A stretch of DNA of 64,000 nt from Tetrahymena elliotti 4EA (Eukaryota; Ciliophora; Oligohymenophorea; Hymenostomatida; Tetrahymenidae): positions 186,001 through 250,000 of the forward strand of contig JH720308.1 of NCBI GenBank assembly GCA_000231825.2, in the 5' to 3' direction. Below are positions 50,001-63,333 of this stretch, in pieces (position 1 is the first letter of the stretch; every line of letters begins with the position of its first letter). A program made the position numbers and the translations under genes. The notes under the pieces were generated by a model. That model had not been told where the DNA came from, made no database searches, and worked only from the letters and a program-made list of their open reading frames with translations.

Positions 50001-50070
50001 TGTTTTATGTCCTAAACTTCAAAAAATTATTATCATTACCATATAATATAATTTTTTAAATAAAATTTGA
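47002..50070 (+). CDS. N-acylated pseudokinase-like protein with C-terminal propeller-like region, 1022 aa
   Basis: Single exon of 1023 codons, ATG 47002 to TGA 50068-50070. The start MGSCSSINSVQPRQ has Gly2 and Cys4, a myristate plus palmitate pattern, so membrane attachment is likely. A highly acidic stretch (DDDDDEDEDDEDDDE, near residue 150) and a long Ser/Gln/Asn-rich region follow. Residues about 370-620 have a weak protein-kinase plan: KLIMYIDRIFPECGKTLEEYI at the hinge, LCKMHRAGFSYRVLKPSM at the catalytic loop and VYLDSPDFIW at the DFG strand. HRD is replaced by YRV, with no base-like Asp, and DFG by SPD, so it is a pseudokinase if the fold is right. From about residue 720 the protein is rich in beta-type repeats (NQIHFYEFESKTFKVIKL, YLWRRKAFHFYDPHNKFIYC), like a kelch-type propeller. 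The next gene has the same order. Confidence 0.75.
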
Positions 50071-50363
50071 AAACCAAAATAATTTAAAATAAAAAAATTA
50101 AAATTTATCTCTCATATTGACTAATTGTGTGTGATAAATCCAAGAGAAATTTTCCTAGTTTGGTAAATTATGTTATTCAATTTCCTATTAAAAAATAACA
50201 AACAAACTGAAAATGTTTGATAACTTTCGAATTTTGAGAATAAAAAACATAATTTCATCAATTCTAATTTAATTTTTAGATTGAAATTTGAATGAAAAAT
50301 TGAAGTTAAAATTAACCATTTTTGTAATAAAAATAGATTTTTAACTAGTTCTGTGACCTCAAC

Positions 50364-53191
50364 ATGAATCTATCTTAAATTGAGTTTTGTGTGGAAGTAT
50401 AGCATGGAGTGTTTTTATTATCTGCTTCAAAAAATATTTATATTCTAGATTTTAATTATAAGTGCTTTTATTCTTTTAGTACCCTAAAATAACTTCTAAA
50501 TTTTGACAAAAATCATGAAAAATACCCTCACAGACATTAATATGCTTATGAAATTTTGAACCAACCTTTTGAAGTTAAGTTTAACAATTCTCTTAATTTA
50601 GGTAAAAACGTTGTCTTCTAAGAAGGAATGCTTCATATGTTGGGTAGAAAAGAAGTTGAAACAGTTATATGCTCTTATGAGCTTCTTCCAACTTAAGGAG
50701 TAATGATTCTAAAGAAATGTGTTTCATTGCATTCTTTTGATGATATTTTGTTGAAATCTCCTAAGTAGCTCTATGATATTTGGGGCTTTTAAGAATTTAA
50801 AAGAGTTGTTTATGAGAAAGCTGCAGGTGTTGGAGAGAATAAGAATGAGACAAGCTTTAAATAACCTAAGGCCTTGATATCTATAAAAACAGTATAAAAT
50901 GAAGGAAATGGATAAAACAGCAAAGTTAGTGTTTTAAGCCCAACACCACAAGCTTAAAGTGTAACTATTTAAAGATTGAAAGCTGATGTAGCAGGAGGAG
51001 GAACTGAAAAACTAAGCTAGTTTGCTACAAACAAATAAAATACTCTTTTTGCCCCCTCTCCTTAAATATAAGTTAATAAAAATGGAGGTATTGGAAGTAG
51101 CAATAATTTCCTTGCTGGAAACAATACTCCTTAAATGGATTACAAAATACTCACTCCTATGGCTGGTAGTAACCGTTCAAATAATACGAATGCTGCTACT
51201 TTAAATAATTAAAAAAATTAACTTTCTAAGCAGGATGAAATAAATATCAATCAATTTATGGCTAAGCTTGAATATTTGAAATAAGTACCATCTAATTTTG
51301 ATGGGACAGCGGATTAAGATAATGATTTTTAACAAAATTAATTTAAAATTATTTCCTTATTCTAGTAAACAGGTGAGTATCAACTTTATCGCATTTTACA
51401 CTAATCCCAACTATATAATTTACGTAAAATCGGTATTGGAAGTATTTCAGAATATGAACAATTTGTTTAATTACTTGAGCTCAATGCACAGAGCAAATAT
51501 CTAATTTAAATTAAATAATGTTTTCTTATGCAAGATGATAATACAGGAGCTCTTTTTGTCAACATTATTGAGGAAGATAGTGAATGGAGTCTTCTTGATG
51601 AACTCAATAAGCGTATTAAAGAGCAAAACTATTTCAAAAGCTAGGAATTAGGAACAATTTTAAAAGCTATTTTCAAGGCTGTTATTTCTCTTTAAACTAT
51701 AGAATTGGTACATGGAAATGTTTCTCCTCGTCTTATATATTTCACTGGAAAAGGTTATGTTAGACTCGCAGGTTGGTACTTAGAAAATAGAGAAACCTTC
51801 TAAAATGATTTCATAGATGCCTGCACACTTATCTATTAATTAGCAGCTCTGGAATATTAAGAAAATTTAGTTTTGACTTCAAGTTACATATAATAAAATT
51901 AAGATAAACTAAAAATGTACCCAGGTCTTGCTTCTTTTTTGATAAATAATATGCTGATATTACAAGATGGAGAAAACCTAAAATTAGAATAAATTAGTGA
52001 GGATATTAAAGAAATCTATTAAAGTTTGCAAGTCAGTTACATAAAAACTAATAAAGAAACTCTCTCAAGTGATAATAAACGTATTTTCTGGATTGGGTAT
52101 AATACTAATTTCTTAATATCTTGTCATTATGAAGAACTTACCTTTTGCAAAAATGAAGTTGTCTATCTCAATAATACTTAATATAAATTTTCAAAGCATA
52201 ATATGTTTACTTTTGATCATGAAAGAATGATCTACATGACTGGAGCTCAGAAGTAATTTTTTTTTATTTACTTTTATCAATTTTTAAAATAATTTCTTTA
52301 TTATTAAATAGGGAAGATTTTAAAACATAGTAACAACCATTTTATTGTATGGACTTTTCATTTTAGCATCAAACTAAAATAAAGTTAAGACAGCTAAAAG
52401 ATATACCTAACTCAATTTTATAGCCATCACTGTATTACTGTAATGATTTTGTATATTGTATAGGTGGATATTAAATATAATTTGATGGTTCTAAGAGTAT
52501 TTCTAAAAAAGCCTATAGATATTCTATCAAAACTGAAGATTGGGAATAAATATCTGATATGCCTATCGGTGTTGTAAGTGGAACTGTTTTAGCTGGAAAA
52601 GAGTATAACTTCTTATATGTGTTTGGCGGTGTTTCAGAAGAAGTAGAACTTAGAGGGAGAGAATTAAATTATTTGGTTTATGATATTGAATTTGATGAGT
52701 GGTCTCTAAAGGTTGATCTTTCTATAAAAAGCCCATTTATAAATAACAGATATGTAAAGCCTTGTATAGATCATATAGGCAACAATATATTTGTTTCACT
52801 TTATCGCTAAAAAGACTGTATTTATGTTTAATTCTTTGAATTGATTAAGGGAGGAATTAACATAAAGTTTAAAATTGATGATGAAAGAGATGAATTAATC
52901 AAAGAGTAAGAGGAAGATATAGATATTTTTAACGACATAAAATATTAAGATTACTTTAAAGCATACCAAGATGACTTATCTTTTATTTTTGTTAGAGACA
53001 CTATCTATTTCCTAGATGAATTCAATAATGCACTAATTACATTAAATTTTGCTAATTTTAATAATATTAAATACGATAGAACCCCTTGTGGTATTATAGC
53101 ACTTGATAAAGAAAATAAACATGGATTAGATAAATAAATTACTATTGATCGCAACACATCAGTTGACAGTTTTTACTTTAATGGATACTGA
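50364..53191 (+). CDS. Pseudokinase-like protein with kelch-like C-terminal region, 922 aa
   Basis: Two exons (intron 52253-52311) give 923 codons, ATG 50364 (MNLSQIEFCVEVQHGVFLL) to TGA 53189-53191. A beta-rich N-terminal part and a Ser/Asn-rich linker precede a kinase-like region at about residues 325-515. It has DNTGALFVNIIEEDSEWSLL at the hinge, IELVHGNVSPRLIYFTGKGY at the catalytic loop (HGN in place of HRD) and VRLAGWYLENRETF where DFG should be, then DFIDACTLIYQLAAL as helix F. The catalytic Asp residues are therefore missing. The C-terminal third reads as kelch-like blades: FVYCIGGYQIQFDG, AYRYSIKTEDWEQISDMP, NFLYVFGGVSEEVELRG, LVYDIEFDEWSL. Gene order and domain order match the preceding gene, 293 bases upstream, and suggest an old duplication with strong divergence. 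Confidence 0.8.
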
Positions 53192-53857
53192 TTTTGTATC
53201 AAATAAATATTAAGTGAATGAAAAATAAATATTAAAAATTGTTTAATAAAAAAAATACCAATTATAAAATTAATTTATTATATTAATTAACACAATCAAA
53301 TATATCAATTTATGTTAATTCTATTTTGCTAGTGTATTATTTTTTATTTGAATAATTAAAATAAGTTAATGAGTCAATTTATTAATTTATTTCAAAAAAA
53401 AATTTGAAGAATTAGGATTGTTTTCTAAATAATCAAGAACATATTTTATATTTAAAAGTCACTATTTTCACTTCAAAAAGAAAATCATAAGAAATAAATT
53501 TACAATAAAAAATCCTTTTGCTAAATTTAAAGATTATTGTAATAGATGAATTTAAAAATATTGATTTCATCTGATTTAGAATTTAAATTTTATTAAATTT
53601 AATCATTCTAAAGAGACATAAATTTTAAAATAAATTCAAAGCAAAAATAGTATTTTTATTTTTTAATTCTCTTTACAAAACAAATAGATTTAGAAAAATC
53701 AAAGATACCCATCTAATATCATAGAAATTATAAAGAACATATAAATTAAATTTGGTATTTTTAAAATTTAAAAAGTAAAAAATCAGAAAATATATAAAAA
53801 TATTTATTTTTACAAAATATTTACACATTTTTTTATTATTTAAATTTTATAAATATA
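53192..53857. other. AT-rich spacer between convergent genes
   Basis: About 670 bases. No coding or structural signal seen. Confidence 0.4.
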
Positions 53858-55790
53858 TCATTATGATAAATTAACAAGATTTCTAGATAAATCATCAGAA
53901 TCATCTTAATCTTTTATAGCTCCATGAAAGTTGAATGTGTATAATTTTTCAATTTAATAATTAGTTAAACCTCTAGTCTCTTTTACAAAATGGTAGAGTA
54001 AGCCAAATCCTAAGATGTTAAAGACAAAAGAACTGAGATAAAAGATAAATTAATCTATATTATCTAGCAAAGAAGGATAAAATACTGCTCCAATTAAAAT
54101 AGAAATCAATGAGAATATATTTACTGCAGCTACACCTCTTTCAGGTAATATTTCGTTAAGGATTACTGGAATCACTGATGACTAAAAGCAAAATCCTATG
54201 CAAACTATGCACATAAACATTGTAAAAATATTAAGCTTAGAAGAAAAATCAAATTGAGAAGTAGATGATAAACCTATAAATCCAATTATATAGCAAATTT
54301 ATCCTATTAGTAAGATAGTTTTCCTTCCCATTAATTTTGCAAAAGGAATCTAAAGAGCTTAAGAAAAAAGTAATACACCTCCAATAATAAGAGTCCTATA
54401 CTAATTACTAAATTTATCATTACTATATGAATCTAGTACTTTACAAGAATAGAAGAGGAAATAAAATGTTCCACTGAAATAACAAATAAAGTTCATCATA
54501 CAAGAAATAATAACTCTTCTAAGGTACCTAGGCTATATCATATCCTTTAGCTTAGTACTTCCTTATAATTTTATTCAAAAATAAATTTAATTTAAGCTTT
54601 TAAGATATTTTTATTACCTTCCATTTATCTTGCTTACTTAATTTCGAAAATTTCAAGTATTTTATCTGCTTATTATTCAACATAGAATTGTAATATAATT
54701 TTTCTAGCCTTCTCTTTCAAGTTTTTTTAAAGATAGAAAAATGGTGTGTCTTTTTTGTAGACTAGAAAGAGTAAAATTAATCTTATAAAAGACAGGGCTA
54801 TTGGTAAAATGAAAAATAGAATTCCAATACTATTATAAGATGAATAACTCTAATCTTCAGCCTATTCCTGCTTAATGAAGACTCCCCATAAAAAAGATAT
54901 TGCAATCCCTGAAATAATAAAAAAGTTATGGGTTATTATGACTCTTCCCGTTCCAGAAAAGCATGGTGCATATTCTAATAGATAAACAGGGATCAAAGTA
55001 GAGTTAATACCAACTGATAATCCTATTATGAACCTTTTAACAACAATAAAAAAATATTCTTAGAATAAATTCATTCTTTTTATTTTGGATTTCATCGAAA
55101 ATTTGATCAGATTTTGAAATTTTTTTAATAAACTTAAAAAGAACCTAATCTAAACCTTATCTATCTTCTATTCCAAAATACTTTGATTTATTATTATATG
55201 GATATTTGTATCAAAAATTCAATTTTATAAGTAAATATTAGGTAGTTATTGTAATATAAGCCTATTTATATATTTAGATCCAGTGTAAATTTTATTTAAT
55301 TTTGTTATCTTTTCATTATTTGTGAGTATTCAACATAAGCTAAATCTTAAAAAATGAATTTAATAAAGTATTACATTCCTATGATAAGGCGAATATCTGT
55401 TACATCACTATTATATATTATAAATATACATACTAAGCATCCTGTTATCTTGATTAAATCAGCAATAATTAAAATCTTTCTTCTCCCTATCCTAAATACT
55501 TTACTTATCATAATTAAACATCCTATACATCCTCCTAAAGGAACCATAGCAGTTCTAGATGAGTTATTAAAATATTTAGTATTACCTGGTAAATCACTCT
55601 AATCAATCATTTATAAAAATAAATTTGTTATTGTTATGCAATATCCTATTTCTAATGAGCCTAAGCATATTGAAAAAATTAAGTATTGTAGTTATTTTTT
55701 TATATTTGTATAGCTTGTCCTAAACACAAAGTCTTCTTAGCTATTTGTATTTTATCTATCAGAAGAAGAAGTATCTCTACTATCCTACAT
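53858..55790 (-). CDS. Major facilitator superfamily transporter, sugar-porter type
   Basis: Membrane carrier probably for a sugar or similar small solute. ATG at 55790 (MQDSRDTSSSDRQNTNSQED), with a polar cytosolic N terminus, then about 12 hydrophobic segments. The first-half motif VFRIGRRKILII matches GR(R/K) between TM2 and TM3. RFIIGLSVGINSTLIPVYLL followed by EYAPCFSGTGR matches the G-R-F...P-x-Y-x-x-E-x-x-P segment of sugar porters. The second half has VILNEILPERGVAAVN, equal to the E-x-x-P-x-x-x-R motif, and ends with HFVKETRGLTNYQIEKLY, which is the PETKG motif after TM12. TGA at 53858-53860. The gene has several introns: an intron of some 350 bases (about 55045-55395) separates the GRR exon from the GRF exon. 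Not all splice sites were placed, so the length is about 500 residues. Confidence 0.85.
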
Positions 55791-56199
55791 TTATAATTTT
55801 AGCAATTTTATCTGTTTATTTGTTTGTTTTGAGATGATAGTGTTATAAAAAATAAGGAATTAAGTACTTTATTATTACTCTTTTTAAGAAGCAAATTAAG
55901 GAGTAAAGAATATTGTTTTTATAAATTTTTAATTATGTTATCAATTAACAAAATAAAAGAGTAGTGGATAATAATATTATGCTTGAGGCACTACAAACTT
56001 GATTGATGTTTAAGAATTTATAAAAAGCGGATTCTACTTACTTAAACTACTTGATATCAAAAAATTATCTCTACAATAAAAAATTTATTGTTAAAATTGA
56101 GCTATCATCAATTTATTTATCGATTAAAAAATATAATTTGAAATCAATTATTTGAAGAACAAAGATTTGTCTAATTTAAAATTAAAATACAACTAAAAA
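55791..56199. other. AT-rich region between divergent genes
   Basis: 409 bases upstream of both the MFS gene and the MetRS gene; presumed promoters of both. No element identified. Confidence 0.4.
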
Positions 56200-58424
56200 A
56201 TGCTAAGTTCTCTAAATAAGCTAGTTTGTAGAGTATTATTTATATTTAGCATTCACAAAATTTGTTTTAAAGACTTTTCACTTTTTCTAACTAAAAGTTT
56301 TCTACTGCAAATAAATAAATTAGTATAACTACACCTATCTTTTATGTCAATTCTTAACCTCACATAGGACATCTCTATACTCTTATTCTATCAGATGCTT
56401 ATCACAAATGGAAATTGATTGATAATTATGAATCTTATTTCTAAACAGGTTAGATTGGATTTAGTTTATGTTGCAATATACCTAATTTTACTTCAAATTT
56501 TAATCAGGAACTGATGAGCATGGATAGAAAATATAAAATTCCGCTAAGTAGGCTTAAAAAGACCCATAATTATTTGTTGATTAGGTCAGTTAAAAATTTG
56601 TAGAATTGGCTTCTTAGTATAGCATTAGTTATGATAAATTTAATAGAACATCAGATGGTAATAAATCATCTTTTAATTCAAGATTATTAAGAAAATATTT
56701 ACTATTTTTTGTTCATTTATTTAAAATTTCAATATTTATTTATCATGTAATAAAAGTATCTCATAAAGAGGGAGTTTAACACTTTTGGAATGTACTAGAA
56801 AAAAAGGGATTTATTTAAATGAGTAAAATTTGATTTTAAATAATGTTGAGAAATTAGCTTATAAAAATTTTTTCTACTTTAGAAAAGTATGAAGGTTGGT
56901 ATCATACTTCAGATGAAACTTTTATTGGTGAAAAAGATTTAGTTAAAGATTCATCTGGAAAGTTTGTAAATTATTTAATATGCTTACTTCTATTTAGTAA
57001 ATTTTTAATAAGCATTAAATTAATGATTTTGATAAAATAAATAAAGGTAACACAAACTGGGTAACCAGTTGACTGGGTTAGCGAGGAAACTCATATTTTT
57101 GTGTTAGATAAAGTAAGAGAAGCTGTATAAAAATATTTAGAAAATTAAAAACCTGTTTTTCCTGATCATTACAATAATAGTATGGTTAAATAATTAGAAG
57201 AATTGAAGGTAAATTAAAATATTTAGTATTTAGTTCAATCAATATTGCTATATTTATCAAAAATTACGAAATATCTTATTTTATTAACTATTCGAAAAAA
57301 TTATTATTTAATTTATAGGATATATCTATAAGTAGACCTAAATCAAGATTGACATGGGGTATTACTGTTCCCTCAAATGAAAAATACACAATTTATGTCT
57401 GGTTAGATGCCTTAACTAACTATTTAACAGGTCTAGGTTATCCTTAAAATCCTATAAATAAAATTCATCTATCCAACAATTTTTTCCATATTATGGGAAA
57501 GGATATTTTGAAGTTTCACTCGATATTTTGGCCAGCATTTTTGATAGCAGCTGGTTACTCAACACCATAAAAAATTCTAATCCATCATCACTGGATCAAA
57601 GATAATGTAAACAAATAAGAGAAATCAAATATAAAATACAATTTTTAATCAATCTTAAAAATAGCAAAAGATGAGCAAGAGTTTAGGAAATGTAGTAGAC
57701 CCAGTTGAATTAGGAAATAAATATGGTATTGATAGTGTAAGACTATACTTTTTGTCAGAAGGCCCTCAAGATTTCGATGCTAATTTTGATGAAGGTGATT
57801 TAGCTAAAACATATAATTTATTTATTGAAGGATTTAGTAATTTAGTTTAAATTAAAATTATCAAAAAAATAATTTTTCTTGTAAATCAATTTAGCTAATT
57901 TAATGTCTAGAATTTTCAATAAGAAAATTATTAAAGATGGCAAGATAACTGAAATATCTTGGGTATTGAATGAATAAGATTTGGAATATATTTCTAAATT
58001 TACAAGTACTAGTAGTAAGATTTAAGAGCAATTTGATAAATGTGATTTTAGAAGAGGTTATATTGCTCTTGCTGAATTATGGGGAATGTCAAACAAACTT
58101 ATGACAGATCATGCTCCATGGTAAAAGGATATTACAGAAGAAGGAAAAGCTAAATCTTCTTACCTTATTTTAGAAAGTGTTAGAATCCTTTCCATTTTCC
58201 TTTATCCTTTTATTCCTTAGTATATTCAAAATGTTTACAAATTAATGAACATTAAAAACGATCGCATAAATACCAATTACTTACAATTTAGAATTATTGA
58301 TAAGAATAATTAACCTAAGCAATCCTTTGGCTTTGAAGAACTATCCTCTGAATTTTTAAAAGTAGATATTGACAACAAAAAACTTATTTTTAAACAAAAA
58401 TTTGACTTACAAAAAAAGAATTGA
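56200..58424 (+). CDS. MARS2: Mitochondrial-type methionyl-tRNA synthetase
   Basis: Class I aminoacyl-tRNA synthetase that charges tRNA with methionine. [17 protein letters not shown] holds the HIGH signature and [12 protein letters not shown] the KMSKS loop. [13 protein letters not shown], then [15 protein letters not shown] and [20 protein letters not shown] are all family motifs. The short, cysteine-free insert between them fits the organellar/bacterial type without zinc knuckles. The ATG at 56200 is placed by its presequence-like product: with a 26-base GT..AG intron at 56229-56254 the N terminus reads [20 protein letters not shown], then SNQKFSTANKQISITTP, which is basic and hydroxyl-rich. 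Without that intron the ATG is in the wrong frame. Other introns include 56451-56509 and two near 56695-56880 and 57640-57670. TGA at 58422-58424. The C-terminal anticodon-binding helices are present. Confidence 0.9.
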
Positions 58425-59182
58425 TCCTTTTTGAAAAATCAAACAATAACAAAAATAATATTTCTCTGTATGTATTTTTAAAATGTTTAAATTTTAATTG
58501 ATAAATTTATTTAACTCTACATTTTATATTTACAGCTTTTAAATTATGCAAAAATAAATCAATTTAAAGAAATTTATTGGTAAAAATGTGTCAACAATGC
58601 TTTTTTTAACATTATTCAAATAAATTAAAAATAATAAAAAAATTTAATAAGAAGATGTTCGATCGATCAATTTTTAATTTTATTTATTTTTATAAATATT
58701 TCATAATTTTTAAGCAATATAATTTAGATTATATAAACAAAAGGTGGTACTGATTAATTTAAACATGTATCTTGTGAAATTAATTTAATTTTACAAATTT
58801 TTTTTTGAAGTAACTAACAAAAAAAACATTAATTTCCTTTATGAGTATTTTAAATGCTTGAGAAAAAAAATTAATTTAATCTTGTTTTTGAAAGTTAATT
58901 CTGAAAAATTTGAAATATTTGAAAATAGAAATATAACAAATGATATATTATGTAATGATACTTAATTGAAATAAATATTTTATATTTTAAATTATTTTTT
59001 AGGTAGTTTTTATAAATAACTTTTATGATAATTTTGTAATTTAGTTTTTGGTTATTTTATATTTACATATTTTTTTTGGTTCATTTTAATAAATTAAATT
59101 TTAATTTGGGTTTTGCTTTTTAGATCTTATGAAGATTATGATTTGTTATTGGTTAATTATTTATTTCTTTGTCTAATTTTAT
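58425..59182. other. AT-rich spacer between convergent genes
   Basis: About 760 bases, very AT-rich, no coding signal. Confidence 0.4.
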
Positions 59183-62100
59183 CACTTGCCTATAAATGAC
59201 CAATTCTTTACTCTATTTATTTTTTAATTTTGTTTATTATAATCTTAATCCATGTATCTTTACTGCAATTTTTCTTTATTTTCAGTATTAACCTTAAGTT
59301 GATTTGCAAATAAAAATTATGGAGGTTAATATTTCTTTTAGTAAACTCTGTCCCAGTCTATTCCTTCAAAGAATTCATGAGATTTTATTTACTATATGGA
59401 AGTATAGCCCAGTCTTTCTTTAGGGTTCTTTTTTAGTAATTACTAAAAAAAATATTTAAAAATTAAATTTTGAAGTTAAATGTATTTACTGTGAGTAAAC
59501 TCTTAGCAGGATTAGAAAGATACTTAGGCATTTAAGGATCTTCAGATTTAATTCCATTATATAATTACTTTATGTCTTCATGGAAGAAAGGTGGTTATCC
59601 AGTTAACATTTCATATAAGACACACCCCATTCCATAAATATCAGATGCTTTGGAAAATCCTTTACCTAAAAGCATTTCTGGAGATAAATAAGCAGGAGAT
59701 CCACAAAAGCTTTTAGTTACATCAAAGTCTGCAACATGCTCTTTGGAAAGACCAAAATCAGTTAATTTTATATGGCCATCTGAACCTATCAATATATTTT
59801 CAGGTTTTAAGTCTCTATATAGAATATTTTATTAATGTAGATATTCAATAGCAAGGATCATTTCACAGACAAAGAATCTAGCTGTTAATTCACTAAATCT
59901 GCTTTCTCTATGAATATGTTGAAGTAAAACTCCACCATTACAGTAATCAAGAACCATATATAAATGATTTGGAGTCTATTTTAAAAATTATTTTTAGATA
60001 AAATTTAGTTTTATAAAATTTACCTAAAATGCATAATGAAGACCTACAATAAAGGGGTTTTTACAACGCTTCAAGATGTTACACTCAGTAACTGCATATT
60101 TAAGTTAGCGTTTCATGATTAAGCTGACTTTTTTCAACATTTTCATTGCAAATAACTCTTCTGTACTGTTTTGTTGTACAAGGAAAACTCTTCCAAAAGA
60201 GCCTTTTCCAAGTGCTCCAAGAATAGTAAAATCTTTAAAGGCCAAGGAATGGCTAATTTCAATATGAAATGATTTTTTAACATGTTTTGCCAATATTTCT
60301 TAAAAATTCATTCCATTTTCAATATTGCTCAATGTTTCTTAAATATTGTTATTTTAATCTTTAGCATCACATTTTGCACAGAAATGCTATTCATCCTTTA
60401 TAGTGATTACTTATTGGTTAATTTATATTGTTGAAAACATAGTAAAAAGCTTGTCTGTAGATTATTGATCAGCAATTTCTTTTTCACGAAGGAAACTTCT
60501 TAATTTTTTATCTACATAATTTGCATATGCAATCGCTTCATTCAATTTATCTATCCAATGTTCAGCAGCTTCCTTAGTTTTGAATGCAATTATCATACTA
60601 TTTTAAAAAATAATTCTAACATATATGAGATCTTTTTGCATGGGCCAATGACGAGGAAGTAAATCTACATCTAAAATATCAGTTAGACTTATAGCTAATC
60701 TTTATAGTTAAAATTTATTTAATAAAATTTCAACAGAAAAAATTAATTAATTAATTAATAAATATTTACTGTGGTTTTAAAGGAACATCATCTTCATCTT
60801 TATATATTTGTATTGTACATGAATCACTATTGATTTCTAAGAAACGCTTGGAGCAGATACAAGGGAAGATATCGTGCTATCTGTAAACATAACCTCTAAT
60901 CATAGGTGGTTTTTTGGGCATGTCATTAAAAAAGCTCTATAAAAAGCAAGAAAAAATTAGTTTAATCCAGAGGAATTTAAAAAATTGATAGGGTGTATAA
61001 CTATTAAATTAAGTGATTCATGATTAATACAATTTAATAAAATCTCTTCTCCATCCAATTTAGTAAATTAAATTGTCTTAATCATGAACAATTTGAATAA
61101 AAGAATTTTGTATTTGATTTGTATGAAACTGCATCTGTCTGTGATTATACTTAGAAAGCAATTTACATTTGGCTCAAATTAAAAACTCATCATTAACTTT
61201 AATTCAATCAAAATTCATATTTTTTTTACCTTTCTATTTTCGAGGTAATCCATAGCAGTTTATATATCAAATTTTTTTATTTATCTATGTTGTCTGAAGA
61301 AGAATCTAACTTTTTTAGTAGCAACATCAAATGGAGATTTTGCCTCTGTGGGATGTTTAAGTCTATTATATTTTCATAAATTTAAGTTTAATTTCAAAAC
61401 ACAATTAATTTACTCAGGATTTGCATTTTTATCTAAGACCAAGTATTAAACAATTTTTATAAAGCCTTTTGCACTAGCAAGATGTAGTGCGGTACCTCTT
61501 TTGGTAAGTTAATCTATCATTAAATCATCAGAATCAGTTAGAACTTTAACCATTTTCAAATTATTTTTAAACACTGCAAGTTGTAAAGGTGTCCAATCAT
61601 CTTCAGTTGGTTTATTTAAATCAGCTCCTTCTATAATAAGTTTCTTGCAAATATCATCAAAATCTAAGTAAACAGCATAATGCAAGCTATTCCATCCATT
61701 TGAATCCAACTCAGAAATAATATCTTATTATTTTGTTTTTTTGTATTTTTTTAACAAGGTAGTGTGTAAATCTAGATATGATTTGGCTTCTTTCCATTTT
61801 TTATCTTAAATTGCCTTTTAAATCCATAAAATAGATTAATTTTATAATGAAATATTTTCTAATTTGTCAAAGTGAATGAATATTTCTTCTATTTTAATTT
61901 TTATTTAAGTAGCCAAAAATATGTTACCTTTATAAACTATTATAAAATTTAATTGTATTTCTGCTATGAATAGCTATCTTCTGATTCAGAATAGCTGTGA
62001 GGAGTTATAGCTTTAGTAGATATCAAGGAATTATCAAGAGTTGTATTAAGACAATTAGAATCGCAAGTATTTATTTAGCTATTATCAAGTGAACTAATCT

Positions 62101-62627
62101 TTTCACTTTCTTCACTTTATCCAATAATTCCAAGTTTTCTATAATAATGGGCATTTATTTGTATTAGCTAGTCTTACACAACCTAATTCAAATAAAGTTT
62201 AATTTTTTAAGTAAGCTTTTAGCAATTATTTTACTTTCTTCTAGCATGATGGATGATTAAAATGGAATTCTCCTTTTCTAAAATCATGGACATTAATTAG
62301 TTAGTTATCATAAAACTGGTAAAACTCTAAGGTCCAGCCTTCAATCACTTTTATCTGTATAAAATAAGAACGATTTAGTATAAATAAATATGAAATCTTT
62401 CAAAAAATATCTTCTTATTTTTGTCTTTTTTGCTGAATTATTTTGCAAAGTTTGAAATTGTTTACATATTATCCTTCTACTATTGTGGTAAGGATTTGAT
62501 ATTAAACTGGTATTCCAGTTTTCTCTTCAAATATTCTTTTAAGGGAAGTAATATCCTCATTTTCATCAATATGAATTTAAAAAGCTTTGGGATTTTTAAC
62601 TCCACAAACTCTGCCAATCAATCTCAT
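59183..62627 (-). CDS. Ubiquitin-like / ankyrin / PH / AGC-type protein kinase fusion
   Basis: Ser/Thr kinase with an unusual front end. ATG at 62627 begins [20 protein letters not shown] and a ubiquitin-like fold ([20 protein letters not shown]), joined across an intron to [17 protein letters not shown] Ser-rich linker leads to ankyrin repeats near 61750-61400 ([42 protein letters not shown]). Next is a pleckstrin-homology domain near 60960-60540 ([45 protein letters not shown]). The kinase has [55 protein letters not shown] and [15 protein letters not shown], all catalytic residues intact. The AGC tail has [18 protein letters not shown] and ends VKNWSFIGK, a weak hydrophobic motif, TGA 59183-59185. 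Short introns throughout. PH and AGC tail suggest Akt/SGK-like membrane-controlled signalling. Confidence 0.88.
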
Positions 62628-63333
62628 TATTGTTTAAAGAATGTAAAGTTTAATAAGTAATATTTATATTAAAGAAACTTGCTACTTTATTAGAAAAATA
62701 TTTATTATTGATTTTAATTGCTTTGTTAATTAGGATTTATTTATTTTCTTTAATTGTTCCTCAATTATTCTTGAGCTAATCTTATATTTCCTTCAATTCT
62801 TACATTTTTATTATTAAAATTTAACATGCGCGTTCATGAGTTAGTTTTATAAATCAGTAGAATAATAAAGCTCAGGAATTCCTACTAATGTATTTAATTG
62901 CTTTTTATAGTATAATTTCTTTTACACTTTGGAAGGTGAAGTTTTTTTTCTTTTATTATTCTATTTACCCTAAAGCAATATTGATTTCTTTGATTGATAA
63001 ATAGCTAAATTTAGGAAATGTCTTATTCTTTAATGTTCAAAGGACTAAATATAATTCACAACAAATAATTTAATTTAAAAAATCTTTTATCAAACAAAAT
63101 TAAAAATCAACAATTCAAATATTTCTTTTATGGGCTAAATATTTATCTTTTACAAAAAAATAAATAATTGTAAAGATAATTAAAAATTATTCTTTGCTTA
63201 TTCTGGAAAAAAGTAGTTGTGTAAAATAGAAAAAAAGAAAAAAAAAAAATAGATGCATGGATATTTATTTATTCATTAAAAATTTAATTTATCTTAAATT
63301 TAAATAGATTATATAAACAGACAAAATGTATTT
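62628..63333. other. AT-rich spacer
   Basis: About 700 bases upstream of the kinase fusion and downstream of the next minus-strand gene. No coding signal seen. Confidence 0.4.
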
